Below are positions 44,905 to 53,692 of a stretch of 64,000 nucleotides of DNA, piece after piece. The notes beneath the pieces are model-generated. The model was not told the origin of the DNA and made no database searches. It saw only the letters and a program-made list of their open reading frames with translations. Where the stretch lies: assembly GCF_015244705.1 (NCBI RefSeq), contig NZ_JABCQF010000010.1, positions 1 through 64,000 of the forward strand, in the 5' to 3' direction. The position numbers and the translations under genes are program-made. Every line of letters starts with the position of its first letter. Positions within the stretch are counted from its first letter, which is position 1. Origin of the DNA: Gluconobacter potus (GTDB lineage Bacteria; Pseudomonadota; Alphaproteobacteria; Acetobacterales; Acetobacteraceae).

Positions 44905-45010
44905 GGGTCGGTCTTGCTACGCTGCTACAGGGAAGGAAAGGACGCGGACCCTAGCATGACCAGCGCCGGAGCGGAAACTCCAGCAGCGGCCATGGCGGCG
45001 GCCCAAGTGC

Positions 45011-46417
45011 TCATTCCGTTTCGTAAGGCCAGTCGGTGCGGGCCATGCGGGACGGGACGACGAAGAAGCAGAGTGTCCCGAGGGCGGCGAAGGCCAGTGC
45101 GACCGGCCCGAAGATGCGGCTGCCCAGAATGAACGGATTGCAGAATTGCAGCACGAAGGCGGGCGCGACGGTTGCTGCAACGATGACACCCTGCGGAGGC
45201 TGCTTCATGACGAGGAAGGGCAGCGGGCAGCAGAACGTCACGCCGAGGGTTGCAACCAGAAGTTCTGCGGCGTCCAGCAGGGCATGCGAGGGCGCGAGCG
45301 GCTTGAACAGGGTGACCGGCAGCATGAGGCTCAGCGTGCGCAGCGGGGCCGTCATGAAAACCCTGTTGGCCTTGGCGGTGAAAACCGCCCGCACGAAGTC
45401 CAGCCGGCTGCCGAAGCGACCCGTTGTCAGAAGCAGCGGCCAGTGTTTGCGGTTGCTGATCCAGGCGTCCTGCAGGGCGATCAGGATGGTCATGCCGGGG
45501 GTCAGATGCGCGATCCGGTTGCCGAAACTGCCATGTCCGAGCGGCAGGCTCCCCATGATCAGGACCGCGCAGGCGGGCATGAACAGGCTGGTCAGGAGAT
45601 CGTTGCGCAGATTGGTCGGCGCTGCGGGAGCGAGGAGCATCTGCCGCAACTGGTAGAAGCTGAGATCCCGCGGGGCGACACGGGGCGTCGTTTCGGGAAG
45701 TGCAAAATCCGGGGTCGAGGCAGTGAAGCCGTCCGTGGGGGCCATCATCGCCGGGGAATGCAGACGGTTCGGCAGAGTCATGATGGCGGCCGTCAGGAGG
45801 CCCATCATGGCGAGATCGGCCGGGATGGTCAGCAGGGCCGGGCGTGTGAGGGCCCAGAGCGGAAAATCGGTGGCGAAGGTCAGGAGCATCAGGCCGAGCA
45901 GCAGGCCAACGCCAATGACCGCCGTGATGCCCTTGATCCGGCGGGAAGCCTGCTGCGGCGGGGCATACCACTGGATGACGGCCGGCACGGTATTGAGAAG
46001 CGTGTAGAACAGCGTGTCATGCAGGGGCAGGCCGCTCCAGGCGAGCAGACCGGAAAGGGCGAGGATGGCCACCATGGACATAAGGGCTGCCGCGCGGGCC
46101 TCGGCCTGGAGCAGGCCGGGGATGGCGGGGGCCTGGGATGCGCCGATCTGGTTGCCGGAATGGGTCTGAAGGCAGTTCTGCACGAAGGTCGCGGCGATGG
46201 CCGCGTTGAAGACATTGGCGTGTTTGAGCGCCTTTTCCAGACTCTGGGTCAGGAGGGCGGTGTGCAGTTCATGGGCCGTCAGACCCGCCAGCAGGATGAA
46301 GATCACAGCCGTGAAAATCATCGGATTGCCGACAAGGAAAATGCGTGTCCCATAGAGCCGCAGCGCGCGGATCATGTCGCTGCGTTCCAGTGCGCCCGAG
46401 GGCAGGAAACTCCTCAT
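45011..46417 (-). CDS. membrane component of an ABC transporter
   Basis: A 468-residue polytopic protein with roughly 10-12 membrane helices and no motif I can assign to a named family. Its ATG overlaps the stop of the ABC ATPase gene upstream (46417-46414), so the two should form one transporter. The long, weakly conserved sequence with a proline- and threonine-rich loop near residue 235 (TASTPDFALPETTPR) is typical of large ABC-2-like export permeases. Substrate unknown; export is more likely than import because no binding protein is encoded. Confidence 0.75.
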   Translation of the reverse strand: MRSFLPSGALERSDMIRALRLYGTRIFLVGNPMIFTAVIFILLAGLTAHELHTALLTQSLEKALKHANVFNAAIAATFVQNCLQTHSGNQIGASQAPAIPGLLQAEARAAALMSMVAILALSGLLAWSGLPLHDTLFYTLLNTVPAVIQWYAPPQQASRRIKGITAVIGVGLLLGLMLLTFATDFPLWALTRPALLTIPADLAMMGLLTAAIMTLPNRLHSPAMMAPTDGFTASTPDFALPETTPRVAPRDLSFYQLRQMLLAPAAPTNLRNDLLTSLFMPACAVLIMGSLPLGHGSFGNRIAHLTPGMTILIALQDAWISNRKHWPLLLTTGRFGSRLDFVRAVFTAKANRVFMTAPLRTLSLMLPVTLFKPLAPSHALLDAAELLVATLGVTFCCPLPFLVMKQPPQGVIVAATVAPAFVLQFCNPFILGSRIFGPVALAFAALGTLCFFVVPSRMARTDWPYETE

Positions 46418-47337
46418 GCCGCGGCATCCGGGGTTTCAGTCGCAGGTGCCGTGCGCGGCGCCGTGATTTCCAGAAAGGCGTCTTCGAAATCCGGAATGAC
46501 TGTCAGGGTGCCTTCGGGAAGGATCAGGTCTCCGGTCCAGCCATGCACCAGCAGCGCATCGGGACGCTGGCCGAGGATCTGGAGATCGGCGGGCAGGGCG
46601 GCGAGGAGCTGGTCGGGCGTGGGATGTTCGAGCCAGCGCGTGGTGGCGCGGAAGGTCTCGGTCGGGACGTCGAGCACGACATGTCCCTGCCGGACGAAGA
46701 GCAGGCGGGAGCACAGGCGTTCGAGATCGGACAGGATATGTGACGAGATCAGGATGCTGGCGCCGGTCCGCTGCGTGTAGGTATCGAGCAGGTTCATGAA
46801 GTCGCGCCGGGCATGGGGGTCCAGACTGGCGACGGGTTCGTCCAGAACCAGAAACTCGGGGTTGTGACGCATGGCGAGCACGATGGCCAGGCGCTGTTTC
46901 TGGCCACCCGACAGGGAGCGCACCTGCTTTTTCGGATCGAGGTCGGCCCAGGCGATCAGGGCCGGATCGATGGGGGGAAGCTCCCCGTAGAACGCGGCGA
47001 TGTAGTCCATGAGCTGGGCGACGCGGAAGCTGCCGAAACCGGTCATGGTCTGGGGAACGAAGCCTGTCCGTGCCCGGATTTCGCGGGGGAGGGCCGCGAT
47101 GCTGTGACCGAAAATGTCGATGCTGCCGCCATCCGCGAGCAGGAAGCCCATGAGGCATCCGATCAGCGTGGATTTGCCCGCCCCGTTGCGTCCCAGAAGG
47201 GCTACAGTTTCGCCCTGCGCGATGGAGAAGGAGACGTCATCCAGCGCCCGGAAGCTCCCGAAGCTCTTGGTGAGGTGCGAGACCTCCACAGGCAGGGACG
47301 AAGGGGCGGCGGGGTGCAGAATGTTTCGGTCTTGCAT
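46414..47337 (-). CDS. ABC transporter ATP-binding protein (CcmA/NatA type)
   Basis: A 307-residue ATPase with Walker A LLGRNGAGKSTL, signature SLSGGQKQRLAIV, Walker B FLVLDEPVASLDP and H-loop ILISSHILSD. A C-terminal extension of about 90 residues is typical of the NatA/drug-export branch. The ATG at 47337 has CCGGA upstream; a codon at 47373 would add 12 residues. It is coupled to the membrane component downstream. Confidence 0.92.
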   Translation of the reverse strand: MQDRNILHPAAPSSLPVEVSHLTKSFGSFRALDDVSFSIAQGETVALLGRNGAGKSTLIGCLMGFLLADGGSIDIFGHSIAALPREIRARTGFVPQTMTGFGSFRVAQLMDYIAAFYGELPPIDPALIAWADLDPKKQVRSLSGGQKQRLAIVLAMRHNPEFLVLDEPVASLDPHARRDFMNLLDTYTQRTGASILISSHILSDLERLCSRLLFVRQGHVVLDVPTETFRATTRWLEHPTPDQLLAALPADLQILGQRPDALLVHGWTGDLILPEGTLTVIPDFEDAFLEITAPRTAPATETPDAAA

Positions 47338-47393
47338 GAAATATCCGGTTACATATTTGTCTGGACGGAGCAAGGGATTGTGCAGCCCGAATC

Positions 47394-47426
47394 AAAAAAG
47401 GCTCTCCGGAAGGGAGAGCCATTTTT
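47394..47426. terminator. bidirectional intrinsic terminator after the alpha/beta hydrolase
   Basis: GGCTCTCC (47400-47407) pairs with GGAGAGCC (47413-47420). It is followed by ATTTTT on the plus strand and by TTTTTT (47399-47394) on the minus strand, where it ends the hydrolase transcript and separates it from the ABC genes. Confidence 0.85.
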
Positions 47427-47455
47427 GAAGTGTCTGACGGGGCGGATGTCCCGGA

Positions 47456-48121
47456 TCAGTCTGCGGCCAGAGCCAGCGCCTTGCGGCCACGCATCGTGTT
47501 CACGTGGTCTTCGAGGGCTTCAGCAACCCGGTCGGCCTGCTTGGCGAAGATGTGGTCGGCGTCTTCGAAGATGCGATAGTCGACGGTCACGTTCTTCTGG
47601 GTGTTCAGCTTGTCCACCAGCTTGCGGATGCCCGGCTCGGGAGCCATTTCGTCCCGGCCGCCGGCAATCATCAGGCCGCTGCACGGACAGGGGGCCAGAA
47701 AGCCGAAATCGTAGTCGTTGGCTGGCGGGGCCACACTGATCCAGCCGCTGATCTCGGGGCGGCGCATCAGGAGCTGCATGCCCACGAAGGCGCCGAAGGA
47801 ATAGCCCGAGATCCACAGTTCCGTGGAGTTCGGATTGACCATCTGCATCCAGTCGAGGGCTGCCGCTGCATCGGAAATCTCGCCGATACCGCCATCGTAA
47901 CGGCCCTGGGACCGGCCCACGCCACGCGAATTGTAGCGCATCACCGAGAAGCCCATCTTCTCGAAGCTGCGATACATCGTATAGGTGATACGGTTGTTCA
48001 TGGTGCCGCCGTGGAGCGGATGGGGATGCAGCACCAGGGCAAGCGGAGCGTTGGGTTCGCTGGAGTGGTGGTAACGACCCTCAAGCCGGCCGTCGGGGCC
48101 GGCGAACATCACTTCAGGCAT
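47456..48121 (-). CDS. small alpha/beta hydrolase (COG2945 type)
   Basis: A 221-residue serine hydrolase with ALVLHPHPLHGGTMNN (oxyanion region), MRYNSRGVGRSQGRYD, nucleophile Ser in GYSFGAF, an acid in GGRDEMAPEP and the catalytic His in EDADHIF. The COG2945 group is widespread in Alphaproteobacteria, often next to Fe-S cluster genes, and its substrate is unknown. Here it is divergent from a cysteine desulfurase gene, the same genomic habit. Confidence 0.87.
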   Translation of the reverse strand: MPEVMFAGPDGRLEGRYHHSSEPNAPLALVLHPHPLHGGTMNNRITYTMYRSFEKMGFSVMRYNSRGVGRSQGRYDGGIGEISDAAAALDWMQMVNPNSTELWISGYSFGAFVGMQLLMRRPEISGWISVAPPANDYDFGFLAPCPCSGLMIAGGRDEMAPEPGIRKLVDKLNTQKNVTVDYRIFEDADHIFAKQADRVAEALEDHVNTMRGRKALALAAD

Positions 48122-48258
48122 GAATACTCTCGCACTGTGTCAGGCAGGATTGGAACTCTGCCGTCCGGTGACGCAGTGTATATCGATTCGCAAAACCCGA
48201 TTTCCACCAAAATCGACACGGCGTTGCGATTTCCGCCAGTTTGTCCAATCTGGAAAAC

Positions 48259-49359
48259 ATGATGACTGCACTCAAGACCGTCTCCGGGACGACCTATCTG
48301 GATGCCAACGCCACTGAGCCTCTGCGCCCCTGCGCGAAGGAGGCGGCGCTGGAGGGGATGATGCTGTCCGGAAACCCGTCTTCGGTGCATGCCGAGGGAC
48401 GGGAAGCGCGGCGGTTTCTGGAGGATGCCCGCAGCCGGGTTGCAGCGGGTTTCGGGCGGATTTCCGGCACCTGCGTGTTTACATCCGGGGCGACGGAAGC
48501 CGATGCGATGGCGGTTCATGCTTTCGGACGGGAACGCCGGATTTTCGTTGGGTCTACGGAACATGATGCCATCCTCAGGGCCGCGCCGGAGGCTGAAATC
48601 CTGCCCGTGAACAGGGACGGAATTCTGGACGTGGAACACCTGCGCGCGCGGTTGCAGGACACCGGACCGGCGCTGGTCTGCGTGATGTCCGCGAATAACG
48701 AGACGGGGGTGCTTTCGCCGCTGGAGGACGTGCTGGCGGTCTGTCGCGACTCGGGGGCACATGTGCATGTCGATGCCGTGCAGAGCGCGGGGCGGGTGCC
48801 GTTTGCGCTGGGCGGATGCAGTGTTGCGGTGTCCGGGCACAAGATGGGTGGGCCAAAAGGGGCGGGCGCGCTGCTGCTGGCGGAAGACGAGCCTATGGAC
48901 GCGCTGGTGGCTGGTGGCGGTCAGGAGCGGGGACGCCGGGGCGGGACGCAGGCTCTGCCGGCCATTCTGGGCATGGCGGCGGCGTTCGATGCGGCGCGTG
49001 CGCAGGACTGGGCTCCGGTGCAACGTCTTCAGGATCGGGTCGAAACGGCTGCGAAAAATGTTGGCGCGCGGGTTGCCGGGGAAGCTGTGGCTCGGCTGCC
49101 GAATACGAGCTGCCTGATTCTGGATGGGGTAGCGGCTCAGGTGCAGCTCATGGCGCTGGATCTGGCCGGATTCTGCGTCTCGGCGGGGTCGGCCTGTTCG
49201 TCGGGGAAGGTGTCGTCTTCGCATGTCCTGCGGGCGATGGGGGAGACGGAGGGCGCGTCGCAGGCCATCCGCGTTTCGCTGCCCTGGAATGTGCAGGAGG
49301 CCCAGGTCGAGGCGTTCTGTGAGGCCTATGAGGCGATGGCGCGGCGTCTGCGGAAATGA
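48259..49359 (+). CDS. cysteine desulfurase-like protein, first of a tandem pair
   Basis: A 366-residue PLP enzyme of the NifS/IscS class. The N-terminus TYLDANATEPLRP fits the family; the PLP lysine is in VSGHKMGGPKG and the catalytic Cys in SAGSACSSGKVSSSHVL. It would take sulfur from cysteine as a persulfide. It is shorter and more divergent than the IscS-like protein that follows, and it begins after a weak ribosome site (an in-frame TTG at 48241 is an alternative start). It opens a rightward operon with IscS, ferredoxin and MnmA. Confidence 0.88.
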   Translation: MMTALKTVSGTTYLDANATEPLRPCAKEAALEGMMLSGNPSSVHAEGREARRFLEDARSRVAAGFGRISGTCVFTSGATEADAMAVHAFGRERRIFVGSTEHDAILRAAPEAEILPVNRDGILDVEHLRARLQDTGPALVCVMSANNETGVLSPLEDVLAVCRDSGAHVHVDAVQSAGRVPFALGGCSVAVSGHKMGGPKGAGALLLAEDEPMDALVAGGGQERGRRGGTQALPAILGMAAAFDAARAQDWAPVQRLQDRVETAAKNVGARVAGEAVARLPNTSCLILDGVAAQVQLMALDLAGFCVSAGSACSSGKVSSSHVLRAMGETEGASQAIRVSLPWNVQEAQVEAFCEAYEAMARRLRK

Positions 49360-49381
49360 GGCGGGCAAAGGGGCAGCGGGC

Positions 49382-50524
49382 ATGATCTATCTCGATTATC
49401 TTTCAACGACGCCGTGTGATCCGGCAGTCGTGAAGGCCATGCTGCCCTGGTTCGGGGAGGATTTCGGTAATCCGCACAGTCCGCATGGGCCGGGGCGGAA
49501 GGCGGCGGACGCCGTGGAGCGGGCGCGGGAGTGCGTGGCGCGGCTTCTGGGCGTGGAGGAGCGGGAAATCGTGTTCACGTCTGGTGCGACGGAAGCAAAC
49601 AACCTCGCCATCAAGGGGGCTGCACGGCATCTGGCGCGGCTGGGCGATCCGCGGCGTCGGATTGTCACGGTGGCGACGGAGCATAAATGCGTTCTGGAAT
49701 CGGTGCGCGATCTGCAAAGCGAGGGCTTTGAAGCGGTCGTGCTTGGCGTGGATGGCGAGGGACGGGTTGATTCCGAAGCCCTGCGGGAGGCGCTGAAAGC
49801 GCCGACGCTTCTGGTCAGCATCATGGCGGCGAATAACGAGACCGGGGTGTTGCAGGATATTCCGCAGCTTGCACAGATCGTGAAGGAAAGCGGGGCGCTG
49901 ATGCATGTCGATCTGGCGCAGATGGCGGGGAAGATGCCGGTGTCGCTGCGGGATGTGGATCTGGCGTCCGTCTCCGCTCACAAGATGTATGGTCCCAAGG
50001 GGATCGGCGCGCTCTATGTCCGGAGGAAGCCGCGTGTCCGGCTGGAGCCGCTGTTTTCCGGGGGCGGGCAGGAGCGGGGGCTTCGGTCCGGGACGCTGCC
50101 GACGCCGCTGGTCGTGGGATTCGGGGAGGCTGCGGATCTGGCGGCTGCAGGCCTGGGTGATGAGGCGGCGCGTCAGGTTTTTCTGCGGGATGATCTGTGG
50201 GCGCAGCTTCGCGAAGGCCTGCCGGGGATTGCGCTGAACGGAGCCGGGGCGCCGCGTCTGGCGGGGGCGCTGAACGTCTGTCTGCCGGATGGAGTCCGGG
50301 CGCTGGATGTCCTTGAAGCCTGTCCGGATGTCGCCGCTTCGACCGGATCGGCATGCACGGCGGCGGAGATTGCGCCGTCCTATGTCTTGACGGCGATGGG
50401 ACTTTCTGCGGAGAAGGCGTCCCGGTGCTTGCGCCTGTCGGTCGGACGCTCTACCTCCAAGGCCGATATTGACCGTGCGGCCTCTCTTCTGATCGCAGCT
50501 GCCCGGGCGTGCCAACCCAACTGA
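49382..50524 (+). CDS. cysteine desulfurase IscS-like, second of a tandem pair
   Basis: A 380-residue cysteine desulfurase. Hallmarks are [52 protein letters not shown] lysine in [29 protein letters not shown], and catalytic Cys in TGSACTAAE. It supplies persulfide sulfur for Fe-S clusters and for tRNA thiolation. The ATG at 49382 fits the family start; the frame is open further upstream inside the previous gene. mnmA two genes downstream is a known acceptor of IscS sulfur. Confidence 0.92.
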   Translation: MIYLDYLSTTPCDPAVVKAMLPWFGEDFGNPHSPHGPGRKAADAVERARECVARLLGVEEREIVFTSGATEANNLAIKGAARHLARLGDPRRRIVTVATEHKCVLESVRDLQSEGFEAVVLGVDGEGRVDSEALREALKAPTLLVSIMAANNETGVLQDIPQLAQIVKESGALMHVDLAQMAGKMPVSLRDVDLASVSAHKMYGPKGIGALYVRRKPRVRLEPLFSGGGQERGLRSGTLPTPLVVGFGEAADLAAAGLGDEAARQVFLRDDLWAQLREGLPGIALNGAGAPRLAGALNVCLPDGVRALDVLEACPDVAASTGSACTAAEIAPSYVLTAMGLSAEKASRCLRLSVGRSTSKADIDRAASLLIAAARACQPN

Positions 50525-50546
50525 AACCGGAAAAAGCGGACGAACT

Positions 50547-50861
50547 ATGCCCAAGATGACCTTTATCGAGCGTGATGGAACCCGTCGTGACGTTGACGCG
50601 CCCGTCGGCCTGTCGGTGCTGGAAATCGCACACAAGCACGACATCGATCTGGAAGGCGCCTGCGAAGGGTCGCTGGCCTGCGCGACCTGTCATGTGGTTG
50701 TCGATCCGGAATGGGCCGCCAAGCTGAGTGCGCCGACCGATGACGAGGAAGACATGCTTGACCTGGCGTTCGGTCTGGAAAAGACGTCCCGTCTGGGCTG
50801 CCAGATCGTCATGACGGACGCGCTTGATGGCCTGACCGTCCGTCTGCCGAAGGCGGGCTGA
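50547..50861 (+). CDS. fdx: [2Fe-2S] ferredoxin, adrenodoxin/ISC type
   Basis: A 104-residue ferredoxin with the vertebrate-type cluster ligands in [13 protein letters not shown] and RLGCQIVM, and the ISC-type segment DPEWAAKL...[12 protein letters not shown]. Such ferredoxins give electrons to Fe-S assembly on the IscU scaffold. Position after two cysteine desulfurases supports that role. No IscU, HscA or HscB gene is present here, so assembly must use partners elsewhere (perhaps SUF). Confidence 0.94.
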   Translation: MPKMTFIERDGTRRDVDAPVGLSVLEIAHKHDIDLEGACEGSLACATCHVVVDPEWAAKLSAPTDDEEDMLDLAFGLEKTSRLGCQIVMTDALDGLTVRLPKAG

Positions 50862-50866
50862 GCATC

Positions 50867-51952
50867 ATGCGGATCCTCGTTGCCATGTCGGGAGGCGTGG
50901 ACAGTTCCGTAGTGGCCGCGCTGCTCAAGCGGCAGGGCCACGAGGTGATTGGCGCGACCCTCCAGCTTTACGACCACGGACAGGCCGCCAAGCCCGGCGC
51001 GTGCTGTGCGGGGCGTGACATCATGGATGCACGTGCCGTGGCAGATCGTCTGGGCTTTCCGCACTATGTGATTGATGCGGAAAGCCGGTTCCGCGACAGC
51101 GTGGTTGAGAGTTTTGCCGATGCCTATGCGCGGGGCGAGACCCCGGTCCCGTGCGTGGCCTGCAATCAGGGCGTGAAGTTCACGGACCTTCTGGGCATGG
51201 CGCGGGATCTGGGCTGTGAGGCCATGGCGACCGGACATTATGTCCGCCGCGTCGAAGGGCCGGAGGGGGCGGAAATGCACCGTCCGGTCGATGCGGAACG
51301 GGACCAGACCTGGTTCCTGTTCGCGACGACAAAAGACCAGCTCGATTATCTGCGTTTTCCGCTGGGGGAGATGCCGGACAAGGCGCATGTCCGTGCGCTG
51401 GCGCAGGAACTGGGGCTGGAAATCGCGGCCAAGCCGGACAGTCAGGACATCTGCTTTGTGCCCAGCGGTTCTTATGCCGAACTGGTCGAGAAGCTGCGTC
51501 CGGAAGTCCGTGGCGAAGGTGAAATCGTAGACGAAGACGGCCGCGTGCTTGGTCGTCATGAAGGTGTGGCGCGCTATACGGTCGGGCAGAGCAAGCGTCT
51601 GGGCGACATCCACACCGCAACGGGCGAGCGCCAGATGGTGACGCGCATTGATGTGCCGAAGCGGCGCATTGTAGTCGGGCCGCGCGTGCAGGTTTCGGAA
51701 GCCGACAGCCGCCGGACCGTGCGTCTGCGGGACATGAACTGGCTAATCGATGCGCCTGCGGCAGGCGTGCGCTGTGGCGTGCAGATCCGGGCGCGGGAGA
51801 AGCTGCGCGAGGCTCTTGTGAAGCCGCTGGAGAATGGTGGCGCGCTGGTGGAACTGACCGAGGCTGCCATGCCGGCGCCGGGTCAGGCCTGTGTGTTGTA
51901 TGATGGAAGCCGCGTTCTGGGTGGTGGCTTTATTACTGCGGGAGACGCCTGA
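50867..51952 (+). CDS. mnmA: tRNA-specific 2-thiouridylase MnmA
   Basis: A 361-residue enzyme that makes 2-thiouridine at position 34 of tRNA Lys, Glu and Gln. The ATP-binding P-loop MSGGVDSSVVAALL, the catalytic cysteine in VPCVACNQGVKF, and the second cysteine in DSQDICFVPSG are all present, as is the C-terminal barrel (YTVGQSKRLGD). It receives sulfur through the IscS system, so its place behind two desulfurases is meaningful. Start ATG five bases after fdx. Confidence 0.95.
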   Translation: MRILVAMSGGVDSSVVAALLKRQGHEVIGATLQLYDHGQAAKPGACCAGRDIMDARAVADRLGFPHYVIDAESRFRDSVVESFADAYARGETPVPCVACNQGVKFTDLLGMARDLGCEAMATGHYVRRVEGPEGAEMHRPVDAERDQTWFLFATTKDQLDYLRFPLGEMPDKAHVRALAQELGLEIAAKPDSQDICFVPSGSYAELVEKLRPEVRGEGEIVDEDGRVLGRHEGVARYTVGQSKRLGDIHTATGERQMVTRIDVPKRRIVVGPRVQVSEADSRRTVRLRDMNWLIDAPAAGVRCGVQIRAREKLREALVKPLENGGALVELTEAAMPAPGQACVLYDGSRVLGGGFITAGDA

Positions 51953-52599
51953 TGGCTGGGGTGCTACTTCTGGGATCGCGCCGGTATTCGTCTTGGTCCC
52001 TGCGGGGCTGGCTGGCGGTGCGTCTGGCCGGGCTGGATGTGACGGAAGAGGTCATCCCGCTCAAGGGTGGGGGCAAGACGACCGAAATCCATGCGCGTTC
52101 GCCCAACCGGATGGTGCCGTATCTGACGCATGATGGCGCGGATGTCTGGGAAAGTCTGGCGATCTGCGAATACTGCGCGGAAATTGCGCCCTCGCTGTGG
52201 CCGGAAGACCGGATCGTTCGGGCCCATGCCCGCAGCATCAGTGCGCAGATGCATGCCGGTTTCCGCCCGATCCGCCAGAACTGCTCCATGGATGTGGAGC
52301 GCGTTCCGGCCCCTCCGCCGGAAATCAGCGAGGAACTGGCGGCCGATGTGGCGCTGCTGAGTCGTACGCTCAAGAGCGCGCTTCTGCGCTCAGGCCAGCC
52401 GACACCGTTCCTGTTCGGGGAGCGGATGACGGTCGCGGACTGCATGTATGCGCCGATCGCCATCCGGATTCATACGTTCGAACTGGATGTCGATCCGGTC
52501 GTGAAAACCTGGGTGCGGACGATGCTCGATCATCCGCTGATGCGGGAATGGTACGAACTGGCAGCGGCTGAACCGGCGGAGTGGCGTCTGGTCTACTGA
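51952..52599 (+). CDS. glutathione S-transferase family protein
   Basis: A 215-residue GST-like protein. The N-terminal thioredoxin-like domain has RRYSSWSLRGWLAVRLAG (catalytic Ser region), RSPNRMVPYL and WESLAICEY; the C-terminal helical domain has FLFGERMTVADCMYAPIAIR. The ATG overlaps the mnmA stop (TGATG), so it is part of the sulfur operon. Substrate unknown; a role in thiol or persulfide handling is possible but unproven. Confidence 0.9.
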   Translation: MAGVLLLGSRRYSSWSLRGWLAVRLAGLDVTEEVIPLKGGGKTTEIHARSPNRMVPYLTHDGADVWESLAICEYCAEIAPSLWPEDRIVRAHARSISAQMHAGFRPIRQNCSMDVERVPAPPPEISEELAADVALLSRTLKSALLRSGQPTPFLFGERMTVADCMYAPIAIRIHTFELDVDPVVKTWVRTMLDHPLMREWYELAAAEPAEWRLVY

Positions 52600-52614
52600 C
52601 GCTCGGTGAGGCGT

Positions 52615-52827
52615 TTAGTGATGGGCGAAGCTCATGCCGGTCTGAAGGGCGGTTCTGAGGACTTCGCCCCAGATATTGCCATTGCCCCCCATGCCACCAC
52701 CCTGATGGCCCCGGACAGTGTAACCAGAATCATCGTCATTGGCGGCGGCTGCCATGTCGGCAGGCGAGGAATGTGAGGCACAGGCTGAAAGCAGAACGAA
52801 AACGGTCGCGGCGCAGGTTTTTTTCAC
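52615..52827 (-). CDS. small putative lipoprotein
   Basis: A 70-residue protein with a short signal sequence and lipobox (VLLSAC, Cys16), so it should be lipid-anchored. The mature part is short, with an Asp-rich patch, a Gly/Met-rich stretch (HQGGGMGGNGN) and a His-His end. No family recognised; possibly an accessory or metal-binding peptide. Confidence 0.65.
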   Translation of the reverse strand: MKKTCAATVFVLLSACASHSSPADMAAAANDDDSGYTVRGHQGGGMGGNGNIWGEVLRTALQTGMSFAHH

Positions 52828-52987
52828 GGGGACCGGTTCCTCCTGTTTCCCTGCCGGAAAGAATGCGTCCTGTCCTCATGACTGTCATGTCAGGAACCGT
52901 AAGGAAGCGTAATCGTGCCGCCCGCGGGATGGAAACCTGCGCCATTCTGTAACGCTCTATGTCTGTAATGGGCATGAGGCGTCAGGA

Positions 52988-53545
52988 ATGAGTGCGGCGG
53001 ACAGTCACGAAACGGATGCGAAAACGCAGGCGCGCAGCGCGGGCCTGCACTATGTGGACCGGTCCATGCCGGGGATTGCGCGTCGCCGGGCCGGGCGCGG
53101 TTTTGCGTTTTATGCACCCGATGGCAGGCTTGAATCGGTGCTGACCGAAGAGCAGGTGCCGGGACCAAACGGGCTTTGTCTCTCGCCGGATATCAAGACA
53201 CTTTACATGATTTCCACCGCGCCCGATCCGGGCGTTCGCTATGGTCAATGGCCGCCCGCAAAACGGTCGCGTGTTCTGTGACATGACGCCGGAGGGGCAG
53301 AGGCTCGTGCCGGATGGCATGAAGGCGGATGTGTTCGGCAATCTGTGGTGCGGGTCCACGGGACCGTATGGTCTGTGTAGTGTGTTCTGCTACAGTCCGG
53401 GCGGGAAGCTGCTGGGCAGATCCGGTTGCCGCATGGTGTGTCGAATCTGACATTCGGCGGCCTCAAGCAGAATGAGTTCTACATGTGCGCGGCGGGGAGT
53501 CTGTATCGTGTCATGCTGAACCCGCAGGGCGCGGCATTGTGTTGA
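52988..53545 (+). pseudogene. degenerate SMP-30/gluconolactonase gene
   Basis: Three consecutive reading frames add up to the C-terminal two thirds of a gluconolactonase-type beta-propeller. Frame one (to about 53240) has GPNGLCLSPDIKTLYMI. Frame two (to about 53418) has NGRVFCDMTPEGQRLVPDGM, VFGNLWCGSTG and GGKLLGR. Frame three, to the TGA at 53543-53545, has LPHGVSNLTFGGL and SLYRVMLNPQGA. Two indels break the gene and the N-terminal third is missing. Intact enzymes open glucono-1,5-lactone. Loss is tolerable where another lactonase exists, as expected in a glucose-oxidising bacterium. Confidence 0.8.
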
Positions 53546-53692
53546 ATTTTCCCTGTCGGGGAATGGGTCACGGCAGTTTTCACAAGAAACTCCGGGGGGC
53601 TGTTGGCAGTTAAGCAGGCTGGATCTGTTCGCCTGCGGTTCGTCATGCTGTAAGGGGCTGCCGGAGCGGACATCGGGGAGGAAAACGCGGAC

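Noticed and set aside
44905-45010. T-box or other leader RNA before tyrS
   Set aside because: The 106 bases upstream show no T-box sequence or specifier-type structure, and such leaders are rare in Alphaproteobacteria.
48259-50861. A full isc operon
   Set aside because: Only desulfurases and ferredoxin are present; IscR, IscU, IscA, HscA and HscB are absent from the window.
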